A stretch of DNA of 64,000 nt from Rubellimicrobium mesophilum DSM 19309 (lineage in GTDB: Bacteria > Pseudomonadota > Alphaproteobacteria > Rhodobacterales > Rhodobacteraceae). Below the pieces are notes generated by a model. The model did not search any database. It had not been told where the DNA came from and worked only from the letters and a program-made list of their open reading frames with translations. The position numbers were made by a program, and so were the translations under genes. The first letter of the stretch is position 1. Every line of letters starts with the position of its first letter. The DNA lies in the NCBI RefSeq assembly GCF_000600335.2, contig NZ_KK088604.1, forward strand, positions 90,515 to 154,514, given 5' to 3'. Below, piece after piece: positions 9,990 through 18,706 of this stretch.

Positions 9990-11120
9990 TCAGGCCAGGA
10001 GCGCGCGGGCGTCCTCGGCCGAGAGGGCGGCGGGACGCTCGCAGGTGGTGGTCATGTCCACGAAGCGCCGTTCCTGCCCCGAGCGGAGGATGCCGGTCAT
10101 CACGTCCACCACGTGCACGGCAAGGTCGATGTCGCAGCGGTGCTTGCGCCCCTGCTCGACCGCCTGCGCCATGTCGGCGAGGCCCGCGCCCCGGTAGTTG
10201 GCGAGGTGGCGGCCGTCGCCGGTGGTGAAGTTGGCCTGCCCGAAGGGATGCTCGCTGCCCAGCAGGGCCTCGATGTCGCCCTCGCCCCCGACCTCGACGG
10301 TGCCGCCGAAGAAGTTCGGGTCCGGCACGAAGAGCGAGGCCTCCTCGCCGTAGAGCTCCATGTTCGCGTGGCGGTTCTTCCACACGTCCCAGGAGGCACC
10401 CAGCGTCACCGTGGCCCCGTTCACGAACTCCAGGATCGCGTGGATGTCGGTCGGCGTGGTGACCTGCAGCACCTCGCCGTTCCGGGGGCCGTTCTGGATG
10501 GTCCGGGTCGGGAGGCCCGCCTTGGCCATGGCCGCCACCGACTTCACCGGCCCGATGAGCTGGACGAGGTTGGTGATGTAGTAGGGGCCCATGTCGAGGA
10601 CCGGCCCGCCGCCCGGGGCGAAGAAGAAGTCCGGGTTGGGGTGCCACTTCTCCATGCCGTGGCCCATGACGTGCGCCGTGCCGCCGAGGACCTTGCCCAC
10701 GCGCCCCTCGTCGATGGCTGCCCGCGCCTGCTGGTGGCTGCCTCCGAGGAAGGTGTCGGGCGCGGAGCCCACGCGGAGGTTCTTCCGCGCCGCCAGTTCC
10801 TGCAGCCGCTCGCCTTCCTCGAGGGACAGGACGAGGGGCTTTTCGGAGTAGGCGTGCTTGCCCGCCTCAAGGATGCGGCGGGACACGTCATAGTGGGCGG
10901 CCGGGACCGTGAGGTTCACGATCACGTCCACCTCGGGGTCTGCCAGGATCTCGTCCACCGTCTCGGCGCGGACGTTGAACTCGGAGGCGCGCAGGCGCGC
11001 GTTGTCCATGTTCATGTCCGCGACCGCCCGGACCTCGAGGTTCCGGAAGGACGGCGCGATCTTGAGATAGGCCGAGGAGATGTTGCCGCATCCGATGATG
11101 CCGACGCCGAGCTTTGCCAT
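9990..11120 (-). CDS. Gfo/Idh/MocA family oxidoreductase
   Basis: This 376-residue protein has an N-terminal Rossmann fold with GVGIIGCGNIS (about residues 5-15), the NLTVPAAHYDVSRRILEAG block and the EKPL motif containing the family's catalytic-site lysine (YSEKPLVLSLEEG). A C-terminal substrate domain contains GGGPVLDMGPYYI. It should oxidise or reduce a sugar or sugar derivative with NAD(P). It is the last gene of the leftward operon, 17 bases after a TIM-barrel isomerase and downstream of a beta-mannosidase and an ABC importer. Together these suggest work on a sugar released from a mannoside. A second member of the family lies at 20847. Confidence 0.9.
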   Translation of the reverse strand: MAKLGVGIIGCGNISSAYLKIAPSFRNLEVRAVADMNMDNARLRASEFNVRAETVDEILADPEVDVIVNLTVPAAHYDVSRRILEAGKHAYSEKPLVLSLEEGERLQELAARKNLRVGSAPDTFLGGSHQQARAAIDEGRVGKVLGGTAHVMGHGMEKWHPNPDFFFAPGGGPVLDMGPYYITNLVQLIGPVKSVAAMAKAGLPTRTIQNGPRNGEVLQVTTPTDIHAILEFVNGATVTLGASWDVWKNRHANMELYGEEASLFVPDPNFFGGTVEVGGEGDIEALLGSEHPFGQANFTTGDGRHLANYRGAGLADMAQAVEQGRKHRCDIDLAVHVVDVMTGILRSGQERRFVDMTTTCERPAALSAEDARALLA

Positions 11121-11137
11121 GTTGGGTCTGCCTTCCT

Positions 11138-11875
11138 TCACCAGGCCTGGACGGCTTCGAGCGAGCGGCGCGCGAAGCGGGCGTGGTCCGAGGGGTTGTC
11201 GTGCTCGATCACGAAGTGGTCGATGCCCTGGGCGTCGAGCTCCTTCTTGATCGCCGCCCAGTCCTGGATGCCGGTGCCCACGTCGGCCCAGCCGTCCTCC
11301 TGAGCGTTCTGGCCCTGGGGCGCGATGTCCTTGACGTGGACGGCCACGACCTTGCCCTTGAAGCGGCGGAGCGTGTCGACGGGGTCGAGGCCCGCGCGCT
11401 TGACCCAGCCCAGGTCGAGCTCGAGGTTCAGGCCGGCCTCCACGATCAGGTCCATGGGCGTGGTGCCGCCCAGGTCCGCGAAGTCCCAGTCGTGGTTGTG
11501 CCAACCGACGGCGTGGCCCGCGTCGCGGATGGGCTTCAGCGCCGACGCGAGCCGCTGCGCGAAGGCGCGCCAGGATTCGAGATCGGTGCCGCGCAGCTCG
11601 GGCGCGACCCAGGGGACGATGACCTTCTGGACGCCGAGGGTGCGCGCCACCTCCAGCGTGCGGCTCGGGTCGCCCTCGACCATGTCGAGGCCGAAGTGGC
11701 CCGAGGGCATGGTGAGGCCGTTCTTGTCGAGGCCGGCCTTGAGGCCGTCGAGGTCTCCGTAGAGGCCGCCGTAGCCCTCCACCGCCTTGTAGCCCGCCTG
11801 GGCCAGCATGGAGAGCGTGTCCTCGACCGGCGGGAAGTTCCGCGAGCAGTAGAGCTGGTAGGCGATGATGGTCAT
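11138..11875 (-). CDS. Sugar phosphate isomerase/epimerase (AP endonuclease-like TIM barrel)
   Basis: The 245-residue protein belongs to the xylose-isomerase-like TIM-barrel family. Motifs include GYKAVEGYGGLYG, AVGWHNHDWDF, LELDLGWVKRAG with a metal-binding Asp, VVAVHVKDI and the C-terminal FVIEHDNPSD. Members bind a divalent metal through Glu, Asp and His residues and isomerise, epimerise or dehydrate sugars or keto-sugars; the substrate cannot be read from sequence. Its ATG overlaps the stop of the beta-mannosidase gene (ATGA), and the oxidoreductase follows 17 bases later. Translational coupling with both suggests consecutive steps of one pathway. Confidence 0.88.
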   Translation of the reverse strand: MTIIAYQLYCSRNFPPVEDTLSMLAQAGYKAVEGYGGLYGDLDGLKAGLDKNGLTMPSGHFGLDMVEGDPSRTLEVARTLGVQKVIVPWVAPELRGTDLESWRAFAQRLASALKPIRDAGHAVGWHNHDWDFADLGGTTPMDLIVEAGLNLELDLGWVKRAGLDPVDTLRRFKGKVVAVHVKDIAPQGQNAQEDGWADVGTGIQDWAAIKKELDAQGIDHFVIEHDNPSDHARFARRSLEAVQAW

Positions 11876-14316
11876 GCTGTCCTCTGGTCTTGTCGGCCGG
11901 TGGTGGCCGAGTGGAGGTCGCGGAGCGCGAAGCGCGGCTCGCGGCCCGGGGATTGGGGCGTGAAGGTCAGGCGCGCGGTGCGGCCGGGCCCGAGATGGAT
12001 CGCGTTGCGGTCCCAGCGACCGGGCAGGTCGGCCTCGGCGGTGACGAAGAAGGCCATGGCGCGGGCGTTGACGGAGAGGACCCAGCGGTCGCCGTCGCGC
12101 GTGACCTGATGGGCGAGCTGCGGGTCCGGAAGGTCGTAGGCCTTCCAGGGCCTGGGCGCGAAGACGTCGCCGGCCCGCGAGCCGTCCGATGCCTCCCAGC
12201 CGAAGGTCAGGACCTCCTGCTCGCCCAGCGCGTCGGGGGCAACGAGGAGGAGGCGCTCGGCCCCCTCGCCCACGGTTCCCTGCCCGCGCCCGATCTCGCG
12301 CGCGGCGCCGTTCAGGGCGGTGGCGTAGGCGGTGACGGTGATCTCGACGGGGGCAAGGGTGTCGTTGACGCCGACGAGGGCGATCCCCTCGGGACCGGGC
12401 ACGGCGGTCACCAGCACCGGGCGGAAGAAGTCCCGCGCCATGTGGTGCAGCACCTTCCAGCCGCCGCCGTAGTCGAGCGAGGACCACGAGCAGACCGGCC
12501 AGGTGTCGTTGAGCTGCCAGTAGAGCGTGCCCTGGCAATGCGGCTTGAGCGAGCGCCAGTGGGTCACGGCGGTCTTGATCGCCATGCCCTGCTGGACCTG
12601 GGACAGCCAGACGAAGTCCTCGAACCTCTCCGGCCAGCGGAAATAGCGGAACATCGTCGCCGCGATCCGGGCGTTGCCGTCCGGCCCGCCGTCCTGCGAG
12701 GCGTTGCGCTGGTGCGATTCGAGGACCGGCGAGGCGATGTTCCAGTCCTCGGGGCCCGCGAAGGTGCGGATCACGTCCATGGATGGATAGGACTGGAACC
12801 CGAACTCGGAGCAGAAGCGCGGGGACACGTCGCGATAGTGGTCGAAGGGCTTGCCCTCGTGCCAGACGGACCAGAAGTGCATGTCGCCGGTGCCGTCGAC
12901 GTGCCAGGCGTCGCGGAAGTCCAGCGGACCTGCCGAGGGCGAGGAAGGCCACCAGTTGGCGGCGGGGTCGGTCTCGCGCAGCGCCGTCTCGATGGTGCGG
13001 TTCAGGCGGTCGTAGCTGGCGAGGTAGCGGTCGCGGTCGTTGCGCGACTCCGGGAACCAGGTCAGCGCGCCGATGAGCTCGTTGTCGCCGCACCAGAGCG
13101 CGAGGCAGGCGTGATGGTGCATCCGGGCGACGTTCTCGCGCACCTCGGCGTCCACCTCGGCCAGGAACCCGGGCGTCGAGGAGTAGAGGTTGCAGGAGAA
13201 CATGAAGTCCTGCCAGACCATCAGGCCCAGCTCGTCGCAGGCGTCGTAGAACGAATCCGGCTCGTAGCGGCCGCCACCCCAGACGCGGATCATGTTCATG
13301 TGGGCTCCCGCGGCGGACTGCAGGAGGTCGCGCGTGGCCTCCTCGGTGATCCGGCCGGACAGGGCGTCCGTGGGAATCCAGTTGGCGCCGCGCGCGAAGA
13401 CGGGGCGGCCATTCACCCGGATTCCGAAGGACCGGCCGGCGGCGTCGGGCTCGCTCACCAGCTCCATCTTCCTCAGTCCGATGCGGCGGCGGGCCACGTC
13501 GTCGCCGATGCGGACCTCGAGGTCGTAGAGGGTCTGCGGCCCGAGGCCCGCCGGCCACCAGAGCTGCGGGTTCTCCACGTCGAAGATGACGGAGACGCCG
13601 CCGTCCTCGAGCACCCCCTCGGCCGCCTGCCCGGCGAAGGTGATGCGGAAGGGCGCGCCCTCGGCGTTCTCGGCCCAGGCCGTGACGGTCAGGGCGACGC
13701 GGCCGTCCTCATGCTCCTGCGCGACGGCCAGCCTCTCGATCCGGGGGGCGTCCGCCTCCTCCAGCCAGATGCCGCCGGTGATCCCGAAGGGACAGAGGGC
13801 GATGTTCCAGTCCCAGCCCCAGTCGCAGGCCACCTTGCGGAGCATGTTGCCATGTGGGATCGGGTTGTTCTGGTGGATGTAGGGGACCGGGAAGGGCTGC
13901 TCGGCGGCGAGGCGCGCGGCCTCCTTCGGCGCGGAATGGAAGGCGATCTCCACGGTGTTGGCGCCGCGCCGCGCCACCCCGGACAGGTCCACCCGCCAGG
14001 TGCGGAAGGCGTTGGCGGCGCGCAGCACCTCGGTGCCGTTGACCCGGACGGTCGCCACCGTGTCGAGACCGTCGATGACCAGGACGACCTCCGGGTCCGC
14101 CAGGTCGAACTGCCGGCGGATCGTCCAGTCCCGCTCCGCGATCCAGCGGAGGCGGACTTCGTTGCGGCCCCAGTAGGGCTCGGGGATCTGGTGCGCCTCG
14201 TGCAGGGCGGTGATGCCGTCGCCGGGCACGCGCATGAGGCAGGAGTGCTCTCCTGTCGCGTCGGTGAGCGACCAGGGCCCGGCAAGGTCCTGGATCGCCG
14301 ATATCGGGGTATTCAC
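11872..14316 (-). CDS. Beta-mannosidase (glycoside hydrolase family 2)
   Basis: This 814-residue GH2 enzyme has an N-terminal sugar-binding jelly-roll (WSLTDATGEHSCLMRVPGDG, typical of beta-mannosidases). An immunoglobulin-like domain with LWWPAGLGPQTLYDLEV follows, then the catalytic TIM barrel. The barrel carries WCGDNE, whose Glu (about residue 412) is the acid/base, and CSEFGFQS, whose Glu (about residue 505) is the nucleophile. It has no signal peptide, so it acts in the cytoplasm on imported mannosides, removing terminal beta-mannose. Its gene overlaps both neighbours by four bases, between the ABC ATPase and the isomerase. Another beta-glycoside substrate remains possible. Confidence 0.92.
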   Translation of the reverse strand: MNTPISAIQDLAGPWSLTDATGEHSCLMRVPGDGITALHEAHQIPEPYWGRNEVRLRWIAERDWTIRRQFDLADPEVVLVIDGLDTVATVRVNGTEVLRAANAFRTWRVDLSGVARRGANTVEIAFHSAPKEAARLAAEQPFPVPYIHQNNPIPHGNMLRKVACDWGWDWNIALCPFGITGGIWLEEADAPRIERLAVAQEHEDGRVALTVTAWAENAEGAPFRITFAGQAAEGVLEDGGVSVIFDVENPQLWWPAGLGPQTLYDLEVRIGDDVARRRIGLRKMELVSEPDAAGRSFGIRVNGRPVFARGANWIPTDALSGRITEEATRDLLQSAAGAHMNMIRVWGGGRYEPDSFYDACDELGLMVWQDFMFSCNLYSSTPGFLAEVDAEVRENVARMHHHACLALWCGDNELIGALTWFPESRNDRDRYLASYDRLNRTIETALRETDPAANWWPSSPSAGPLDFRDAWHVDGTGDMHFWSVWHEGKPFDHYRDVSPRFCSEFGFQSYPSMDVIRTFAGPEDWNIASPVLESHQRNASQDGGPDGNARIAATMFRYFRWPERFEDFVWLSQVQQGMAIKTAVTHWRSLKPHCQGTLYWQLNDTWPVCSWSSLDYGGGWKVLHHMARDFFRPVLVTAVPGPEGIALVGVNDTLAPVEITVTAYATALNGAAREIGRGQGTVGEGAERLLLVAPDALGEQEVLTFGWEASDGSRAGDVFAPRPWKAYDLPDPQLAHQVTRDGDRWVLSVNARAMAFFVTAEADLPGRWDRNAIHLGPGRTARLTFTPQSPGREPRFALRDLHSATTGRQDQRTA

Positions 14317-15401
14317 AAACGTTCTTCCGTCTTGGCGTCGAATAGCGAAGCCTTAGCAGGATCGATGCCGATGGGGAGTCGGTCGCCGGGGCTGACGCGC
14401 GCCTGCCCGTCCATGCGGATGCGGAAGGGCTTGCCGGCGAGCTGCGCCCAGACCAGCGTGTCGGACCCCATGGGCTCCACCAGCTCGGCCGTCACCTCGC
14501 CTCGGATGGGCGCGGAGTCGACCAGCGGGCCCGTCGCCACGTGCTCGGGCCGGATGCCGATGATGGCGGGGCGGTCCGCCACCTGCGGCGCGCCGAAACG
14601 GTAGCCGTCGAGCGCGAGTTGCAGGTCGGCGCCGTGGAACGTGCCCCGCTCCAGGTGCCCCTCGACGAAGTTCATGGACGGGCTGCCGATGAAGTCGGCC
14701 ACGTAGCGGTTCTGCGGCCGGTTGTAGATCTCGTCGGGCGTGCCGAGCTGCATGATCCTGCCGTTCCGCATGATGGCGATGCGGTCGGCCAGCGTCATGG
14801 CCTCCACCTGGTCGTGGGTGACGTAGATCATGGTGTTGTCGAGGCTGTGGTGGAGGCGCTTCAGCTCCACCCGCAGGTCGGCGCGCAGCTTGGCGTCGAG
14901 GTTCGACAAGGGCTCGTCGAAGAGGAACACGTCCACGTCGCGCACCAGCGCCCGGCCGATGGCGACGCGCTGCCGCTGCCCGCCCGAGAGGGCGGCGGGC
15001 TTGCGGTCGAGGAGCGGCTCGATCTGCAGGACCTTGGCGGCACGGGCGACGCGACTCTCGATCTCGGCCTTGGGCACGCGGGCGTTCCTGAGGCCGAAGC
15101 TCAGGTTCCCGCGCACGGTCATCTGCGGGTAGAGCGCGTAGGACTGGAACACCATGCCGATGCCGCGCTCGGAGGGCTCGAGCCAGGTGACGTTCCGGCC
15201 CTTGATGAAGATCTGGCCGTCCGTGGGCTCCAGGAGGCCGGCGATGCAGTTCAGCAGCGTGGACTTGCCGCAGCCGGAGGAGCCCAGGAGCACCAGGAAC
15301 TCGCCGTCGCGGATGTCGAGGTTCAGGGTCTGGAGCACCTGCACGGCGCCGAACTGCAGGGTCAGGTCCCGGATCGAGACCGAGGTGTTGGGAGCGAGCA
15401 T
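14313..15401 (-). CDS. Sugar ABC transporter ATP-binding protein (UgpC/MalK type)
   Basis: The 362-residue ATPase has Walker A GSSGCGKST, Q-loop MVFQSYALYPQMTV, signature LSGGQRQRVAIGRAL, Walker B VFLFDEPLSNLD and the switch histidine in YVTHDQVEAMTLAD. About 130 C-terminal residues form the TOBE regulatory domain typical of MalK/UgpC/MsmK proteins (PAIIGIRPEHV). It energises the two permeases encoded just upstream. It follows the first-listed permease by six bases and overlaps the beta-mannosidase gene, tying import directly to hydrolysis. Confidence 0.95.
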   Translation of the reverse strand: MLAPNTSVSIRDLTLQFGAVQVLQTLNLDIRDGEFLVLLGSSGCGKSTLLNCIAGLLEPTDGQIFIKGRNVTWLEPSERGIGMVFQSYALYPQMTVRGNLSFGLRNARVPKAEIESRVARAAKVLQIEPLLDRKPAALSGGQRQRVAIGRALVRDVDVFLFDEPLSNLDAKLRADLRVELKRLHHSLDNTMIYVTHDQVEAMTLADRIAIMRNGRIMQLGTPDEIYNRPQNRYVADFIGSPSMNFVEGHLERGTFHGADLQLALDGYRFGAPQVADRPAIIGIRPEHVATGPLVDSAPIRGEVTAELVEPMGSDTLVWAQLAGKPFRIRMDGQARVSPGDRLPIGIDPAKASLFDAKTEERL

Positions 15402-15407
15402 GGGGGA

Positions 15408-16364
15408 TCAGCCTTTCACGGCGCCCGCGGCGATGCCGCGCACGAAGAGTTTTCCGCTGGCGAAGTAGACGGCGAGGGGGACGAGGCCGGTGAGCAGGGT
15501 CGCGGCCATGTTGACGTTGTATTCCTTGGTGCCCTGAACCGAGTTGACGATGTTGTTGAGCTGCACCGTCATCGGGTAGCGCTCGTTCGAGGTGTAGATC
15601 ACGCCGAAGAGGAAGTCGTTCCAGATGCCGGTGATCTGGATGATCATGGAGACCACGAAGATCGGCAGCGACATGGGCAGCATGATGCGGAAGAAGATGC
15701 CCCAGAAGCCCGCGCCGTCGACCCGCGCCGCCTTGAACAGCTCCTCGGGCACCGAGGAGAAGTAGTTGCGGAACAGCAGAACGTTGAGCGGCATCCCGAA
15801 GATCGTGTGGACGACCACGAGGCCCCAGAGCGACCCGAAGAGGCCGACCTTCCCGAGCAGGATCGCGATCGGGTAGATCATCACCTGGTAGGGGATGAAG
15901 GCGCCGAGGATGAGGATCGTGAAGATCGCCTCGGAGCCCTTGAAGCGCCAGTTGGCCAGCGTGTAGCCCGAGACGCTGGCCACCGCGATCGACACCACCA
16001 CCGAAGGGACGAGGATGTAGACCGAGTTCCAGAACCCGCGCGAGAGGCCGTCGCAGTTGATGCCGGTGCAGGCCTGCGCCCAGGCCTTGATCCAGGGGAA
16101 GATCGTGAATTCGGTCGGCGGGGCGAAGATGTTGCCCTGCCGGATCTCGTCCATGGTCTTGAACGAGGTCACGAGCATGACCCAGAGGGGCAGCAGGAAG
16201 TAGGCCGCGATGACCAGGAGCGTCCCGTAGAGGACGACGTTGTGGGCCGTCAGGACGCGGCGCGGCCGTCCTCCGCGCGGGCCTTCGAGGTAGCCCACGC
16301 CGCCGGTCCGCTCCTTGATGGCGTCGACCGCCGCGACGGTGCCGAGGGTCGCCGGTTCAGCCAC
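15408..16364 (-). CDS. Carbohydrate ABC transporter permease (MalG type)
   Basis: This 318-residue permease has six predicted membrane helices, the first near residues 43-65. The coupling EAA loop reads EELFKAARVDGAGFWGIFFRIMLPM (about residues 200-225), and the end is LFVRGIAAGAVKG, as in MalG relatives. It forms the inner-membrane channel with the permease encoded upstream, whose gene overlaps this one by eight bases. A cytoplasmic extension of about 40 residues before TM1 is somewhat longer than usual. Confidence 0.95.
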   Translation of the reverse strand: MAEPATLGTVAAVDAIKERTGGVGYLEGPRGGRPRRVLTAHNVVLYGTLLVIAAYFLLPLWVMLVTSFKTMDEIRQGNIFAPPTEFTIFPWIKAWAQACTGINCDGLSRGFWNSVYILVPSVVVSIAVASVSGYTLANWRFKGSEAIFTILILGAFIPYQVMIYPIAILLGKVGLFGSLWGLVVVHTIFGMPLNVLLFRNYFSSVPEELFKAARVDGAGFWGIFFRIMLPMSLPIFVVSMIIQITGIWNDFLFGVIYTSNERYPMTVQLNNIVNSVQGTKEYNVNMAATLLTGLVPLAVYFASGKLFVRGIAAGAVKG

Positions 16365-17289
16365 GCTTCTTCCCTCCGAATTCGAGATAGGCCCAGGGGA
16401 TCAGGATGATCACCACCGAGAGCAGCATCATGGTCGATGCGGCGAAGCCCTGGCCGAGGTTCTGGGCGCCGAACATCGAATCCATCACGTATTTCGCGGG
16501 CACCTCCGAGGCGCCGCCGGGGCCCCCGTCCGTCTGGGCCTTCACGAGGTCGTAGAGCTTGATGACGCCCGAGGCGACCAGCACCAGGGTGGTGACGAAG
16601 ACCGGCCGCATCATCGGGATGACGACATGGGTGTAGGTCTTCCAGGTGGGGATGCCGTCCACGCGGGCGGCCTTCCAGATGTCCTCGTCGATGCCGCGCA
16701 GTCCCGCGAGCATGATGCACATCACGAGGCCCGTCCCCTGCCAGATGCCGGCGATCAGGATGCCATAGATGACGAGCTCGCGGCTGTGGAGCGGGTCGAA
16801 GGAGAAGCCCTCCCAGCCCAACGAGCGCACCACCGCCTGGATGCCGAACTCCGGGTTCAGGATCCACTGCCAGGCGAGGCCGGTGACGATGAAGGACAGG
16901 GCGAAGGGGTAGAGGAAGATCGTGCGGAACACGTCCTCGCCCCGGACCTTGCGGTCGAGAAGGGTGGCGAGGAAGAATCCCAGCGCCATCGTCAGGATCA
17001 TCGACAGGACGCCGTAGATGGCGAGGTTCTCGATCGACGTCCACCACTTGGGGGTGGACCAGAGCCGGTCGTACTGGTCGAGGCCCACGAACTGGAGGCG
17101 GGGCAGCATCCCGGACTTGGTGAAGGAGTAGAAGACCGTCCAGGCGGTGCAGCCCACGAAGATCACGAGGGCGATCAGCACCATCGGGATCGACGCGATC
17201 TTGGCGGGGATGTTGCGCAGGAGCCGCGAGGGCCGGCGTACGCGGGCCGCGTCGGGCGCGGCGACCTCGGCGGGATGGGTGACGGCCAT
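16357..17289 (-). CDS. Carbohydrate ABC transporter permease (MalF type)
   Basis: The 310-residue permease has six predicted helices (first near residues 30-52) and the coupling loop DEDIWKAARVDGIPTWKTYTHVVIPMM. Without the large periplasmic insertion of E. coli MalF it resembles the shorter UgpA/AraP class. It pairs with the MalG-type permease whose gene overlaps its 3' end. A perfect GC hairpin separates its start from the end of the binding-protein gene, a common way to keep binding protein in excess. Confidence 0.95.
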   Translation of the reverse strand: MAVTHPAEVAAPDAARVRRPSRLLRNIPAKIASIPMVLIALVIFVGCTAWTVFYSFTKSGMLPRLQFVGLDQYDRLWSTPKWWTSIENLAIYGVLSMILTMALGFFLATLLDRKVRGEDVFRTIFLYPFALSFIVTGLAWQWILNPEFGIQAVVRSLGWEGFSFDPLHSRELVIYGILIAGIWQGTGLVMCIMLAGLRGIDEDIWKAARVDGIPTWKTYTHVVIPMMRPVFVTTLVLVASGVIKLYDLVKAQTDGGPGGASEVPAKYVMDSMFGAQNLGQGFAASTMMLLSVVIILIPWAYLEFGGKKRG

Positions 17290-17318
17290 GGGCTCCTCCC
17301 TGGACCGTGGCGACGGAC

Positions 17319-17342
17319 GGCCGGGGCGCGAAGGCCCCGGCC
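17319..17342 (-). promoter_or_regulatory. Hairpin between binding-protein and permease genes
   Basis: A perfect 9-bp GC stem (17319-17327 with 17334-17342) with a six-base loop lies in the 69-base gap after the binding-protein stop. It has no T-run. In ABC operons such a hairpin usually protects the upstream message from 3' decay or causes partial termination, giving more binding protein than permease. Confidence 0.6.
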
Positions 17343-17358
17343 GGGCGGTGCGGACGGG

Positions 17359-18591
17359 TCAGTCCGCGCTGGCGATGATCTCGGCGTAGCGCGCCTGCGC
17401 GTCGGCCGGGGCCATGTCGGAGGCCCAGAACTCGGTCAGGAGGTCGTTGACCTGCTGGTTCGTGTCAGGGGACAGCAGGGTGGTTCCGGCCGGCATGACG
17501 TTGCCGGAGGCGAGGAGCTCGAGGCCCTTCTTGGTGCAGTCGTTGACGGTGCCCATGTCCACGTCGCCGCGGATGGGCAGCGAGCCCTTCGCGGCGTTGA
17601 AGGCGACCTGCGTCTCGGGCTGGAGGAGCAGCGCGGCGAGTTCCTTCTGGGCGGCGGTGGTCTCGGGATCGTCCTGCGCCGGGAAGTAGAAGGCGTCGCC
17701 CCCGGCGTCGAGGATCGCGTTCAGGCCCAGGCCGGGGAGGCAGGTGTAGTCCGTGCCCGCCGTCTTGCCGGCCAGCGCGAACTCGCCCTGCGCCCAGTCG
17801 CCCATGATCTGCGCGGCGGCATCGCCGGTGATGACCATGTTGGTGGCCTGGTTCCAGTCCTGCACGTTCGAGCCCTGCGACAGCTCGCGCGCCTGGGCGG
17901 CGGCCTCGAAGACCTTGGCGAACTCGGGGCCGCCGGCGACCGATTCGTCCTTGTCGCGGTTCACGGCGAGGTAGGCGTCCTGGCCGGCGATGGCGGTGGC
18001 CAGCACGTTGAAGGCGCCCGCCTGCTGCCAGGGCTGGCCGCCCATGGCGAGCGGGATCTTGCCGGCGGCGGCCACCTCGTCGGCGGTGTCCACGAACTCG
18101 TTCCAGTTGGTCGGGACGGGAAGGCCCAGGTCCTCGTAGACCTTGTTGTTCAGCCACATCCACTGCCAGGAGTGGATGTTGATGGGCGCGCAGTAGATCT
18201 TGCCCTCGTAGGTGCAGGCGTCGAGCAGCGAGGAGGGCTGCACGATGTCCTTCCAGTGGTTCGCCTCGGCGACGTCGGTGAGGTCGAGGAGGAGCCCGGC
18301 CTGGATCAGCTCCTCGGCCTGGCGGCCGTGGTTGAACTGGAAGGCGTCCATCGGGTCGCCGCCCAGGATGCGCGAGATCATGATCGGGCGGGCGGTGTCG
18401 CCGCCCCCGGCGATGGCGCCGTCGATCCACTTGTTGCCGGTGGCGTTCCAGGCGTCGGCGAGCTTGGAGACGGCGTTGGCCTCGCCGCCCGAGGTCCACC
18501 AGTGGGTGACCTCGAGATCGACGGCATGGGCCGCGGTCGCCGTCATGGCGCAGAGCGCGGTCGCCCCCAGCAGGCTGTGGGTCAGTTTCAC
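17359..18591 (-). CDS. Sugar ABC transporter substrate-binding protein
   Basis: The 410-residue protein starts with a Sec signal peptide (MKLTHSLLGATALCAMTATAAHA, cleaved after AHA). The mature protein begins VDLEVTHWWTSGGEANAV, the hallmark of family-1 extracellular solute-binding proteins for oligosaccharides. It also has SWQWMWLNNKVYEDLGLPVPTNW and a C-terminal DLLTEFWASD segment. It should capture a sugar in the periplasm for the adjacent permeases. The GTG start is preceded by GGAGGAAAGCAAC. It is the first gene of the leftward operon, divergent from the LacI regulator. Confidence 0.94.
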   Translation of the reverse strand: MKLTHSLLGATALCAMTATAAHAVDLEVTHWWTSGGEANAVSKLADAWNATGNKWIDGAIAGGGDTARPIMISRILGGDPMDAFQFNHGRQAEELIQAGLLLDLTDVAEANHWKDIVQPSSLLDACTYEGKIYCAPINIHSWQWMWLNNKVYEDLGLPVPTNWNEFVDTADEVAAAGKIPLAMGGQPWQQAGAFNVLATAIAGQDAYLAVNRDKDESVAGGPEFAKVFEAAAQARELSQGSNVQDWNQATNMVITGDAAAQIMGDWAQGEFALAGKTAGTDYTCLPGLGLNAILDAGGDAFYFPAQDDPETTAAQKELAALLLQPETQVAFNAAKGSLPIRGDVDMGTVNDCTKKGLELLASGNVMPAGTTLLSPDTNQQVNDLLTEFWASDMAPADAQARYAEIIASAD

Positions 18592-18706
18592 GTTGCTTTC
18601 CTCCCTGTTCGGATGCCCTTTGGCTTCCTATAACGATTTAGAGCTAAGACGAATCACCGGCGCCGTGCAAGCGGCTTTCGCGGGCGCGGACGGGAGGAGC
18701 AAAATC
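18592..18706. promoter_or_regulatory. Divergent control region between binding-protein gene and lacI-type regulator
   Basis: This 115-base gap must hold the promoters of both sugar operons. Its middle (about 18630-18650) is markedly AT-richer than the surroundings. It contains the short interrupted palindrome TTAG-AG-CTAA at 18638-18647, a possible regulator half-site pair. The classical LacI-family palindrome with a central CG is not evident, so the operator assignment is tentative. Confidence 0.35.

Noticed and set aside
11890..14604. A 904-codon open frame antisense to the beta-mannosidase, plus other long antisense frames (4220-5638, 46152-48341)
   Set aside because: They mirror the strong GC bias at third codon positions of the real genes, have low-complexity Arg/Gly/Val-rich translations and no ribosome-binding sites or family resemblance.
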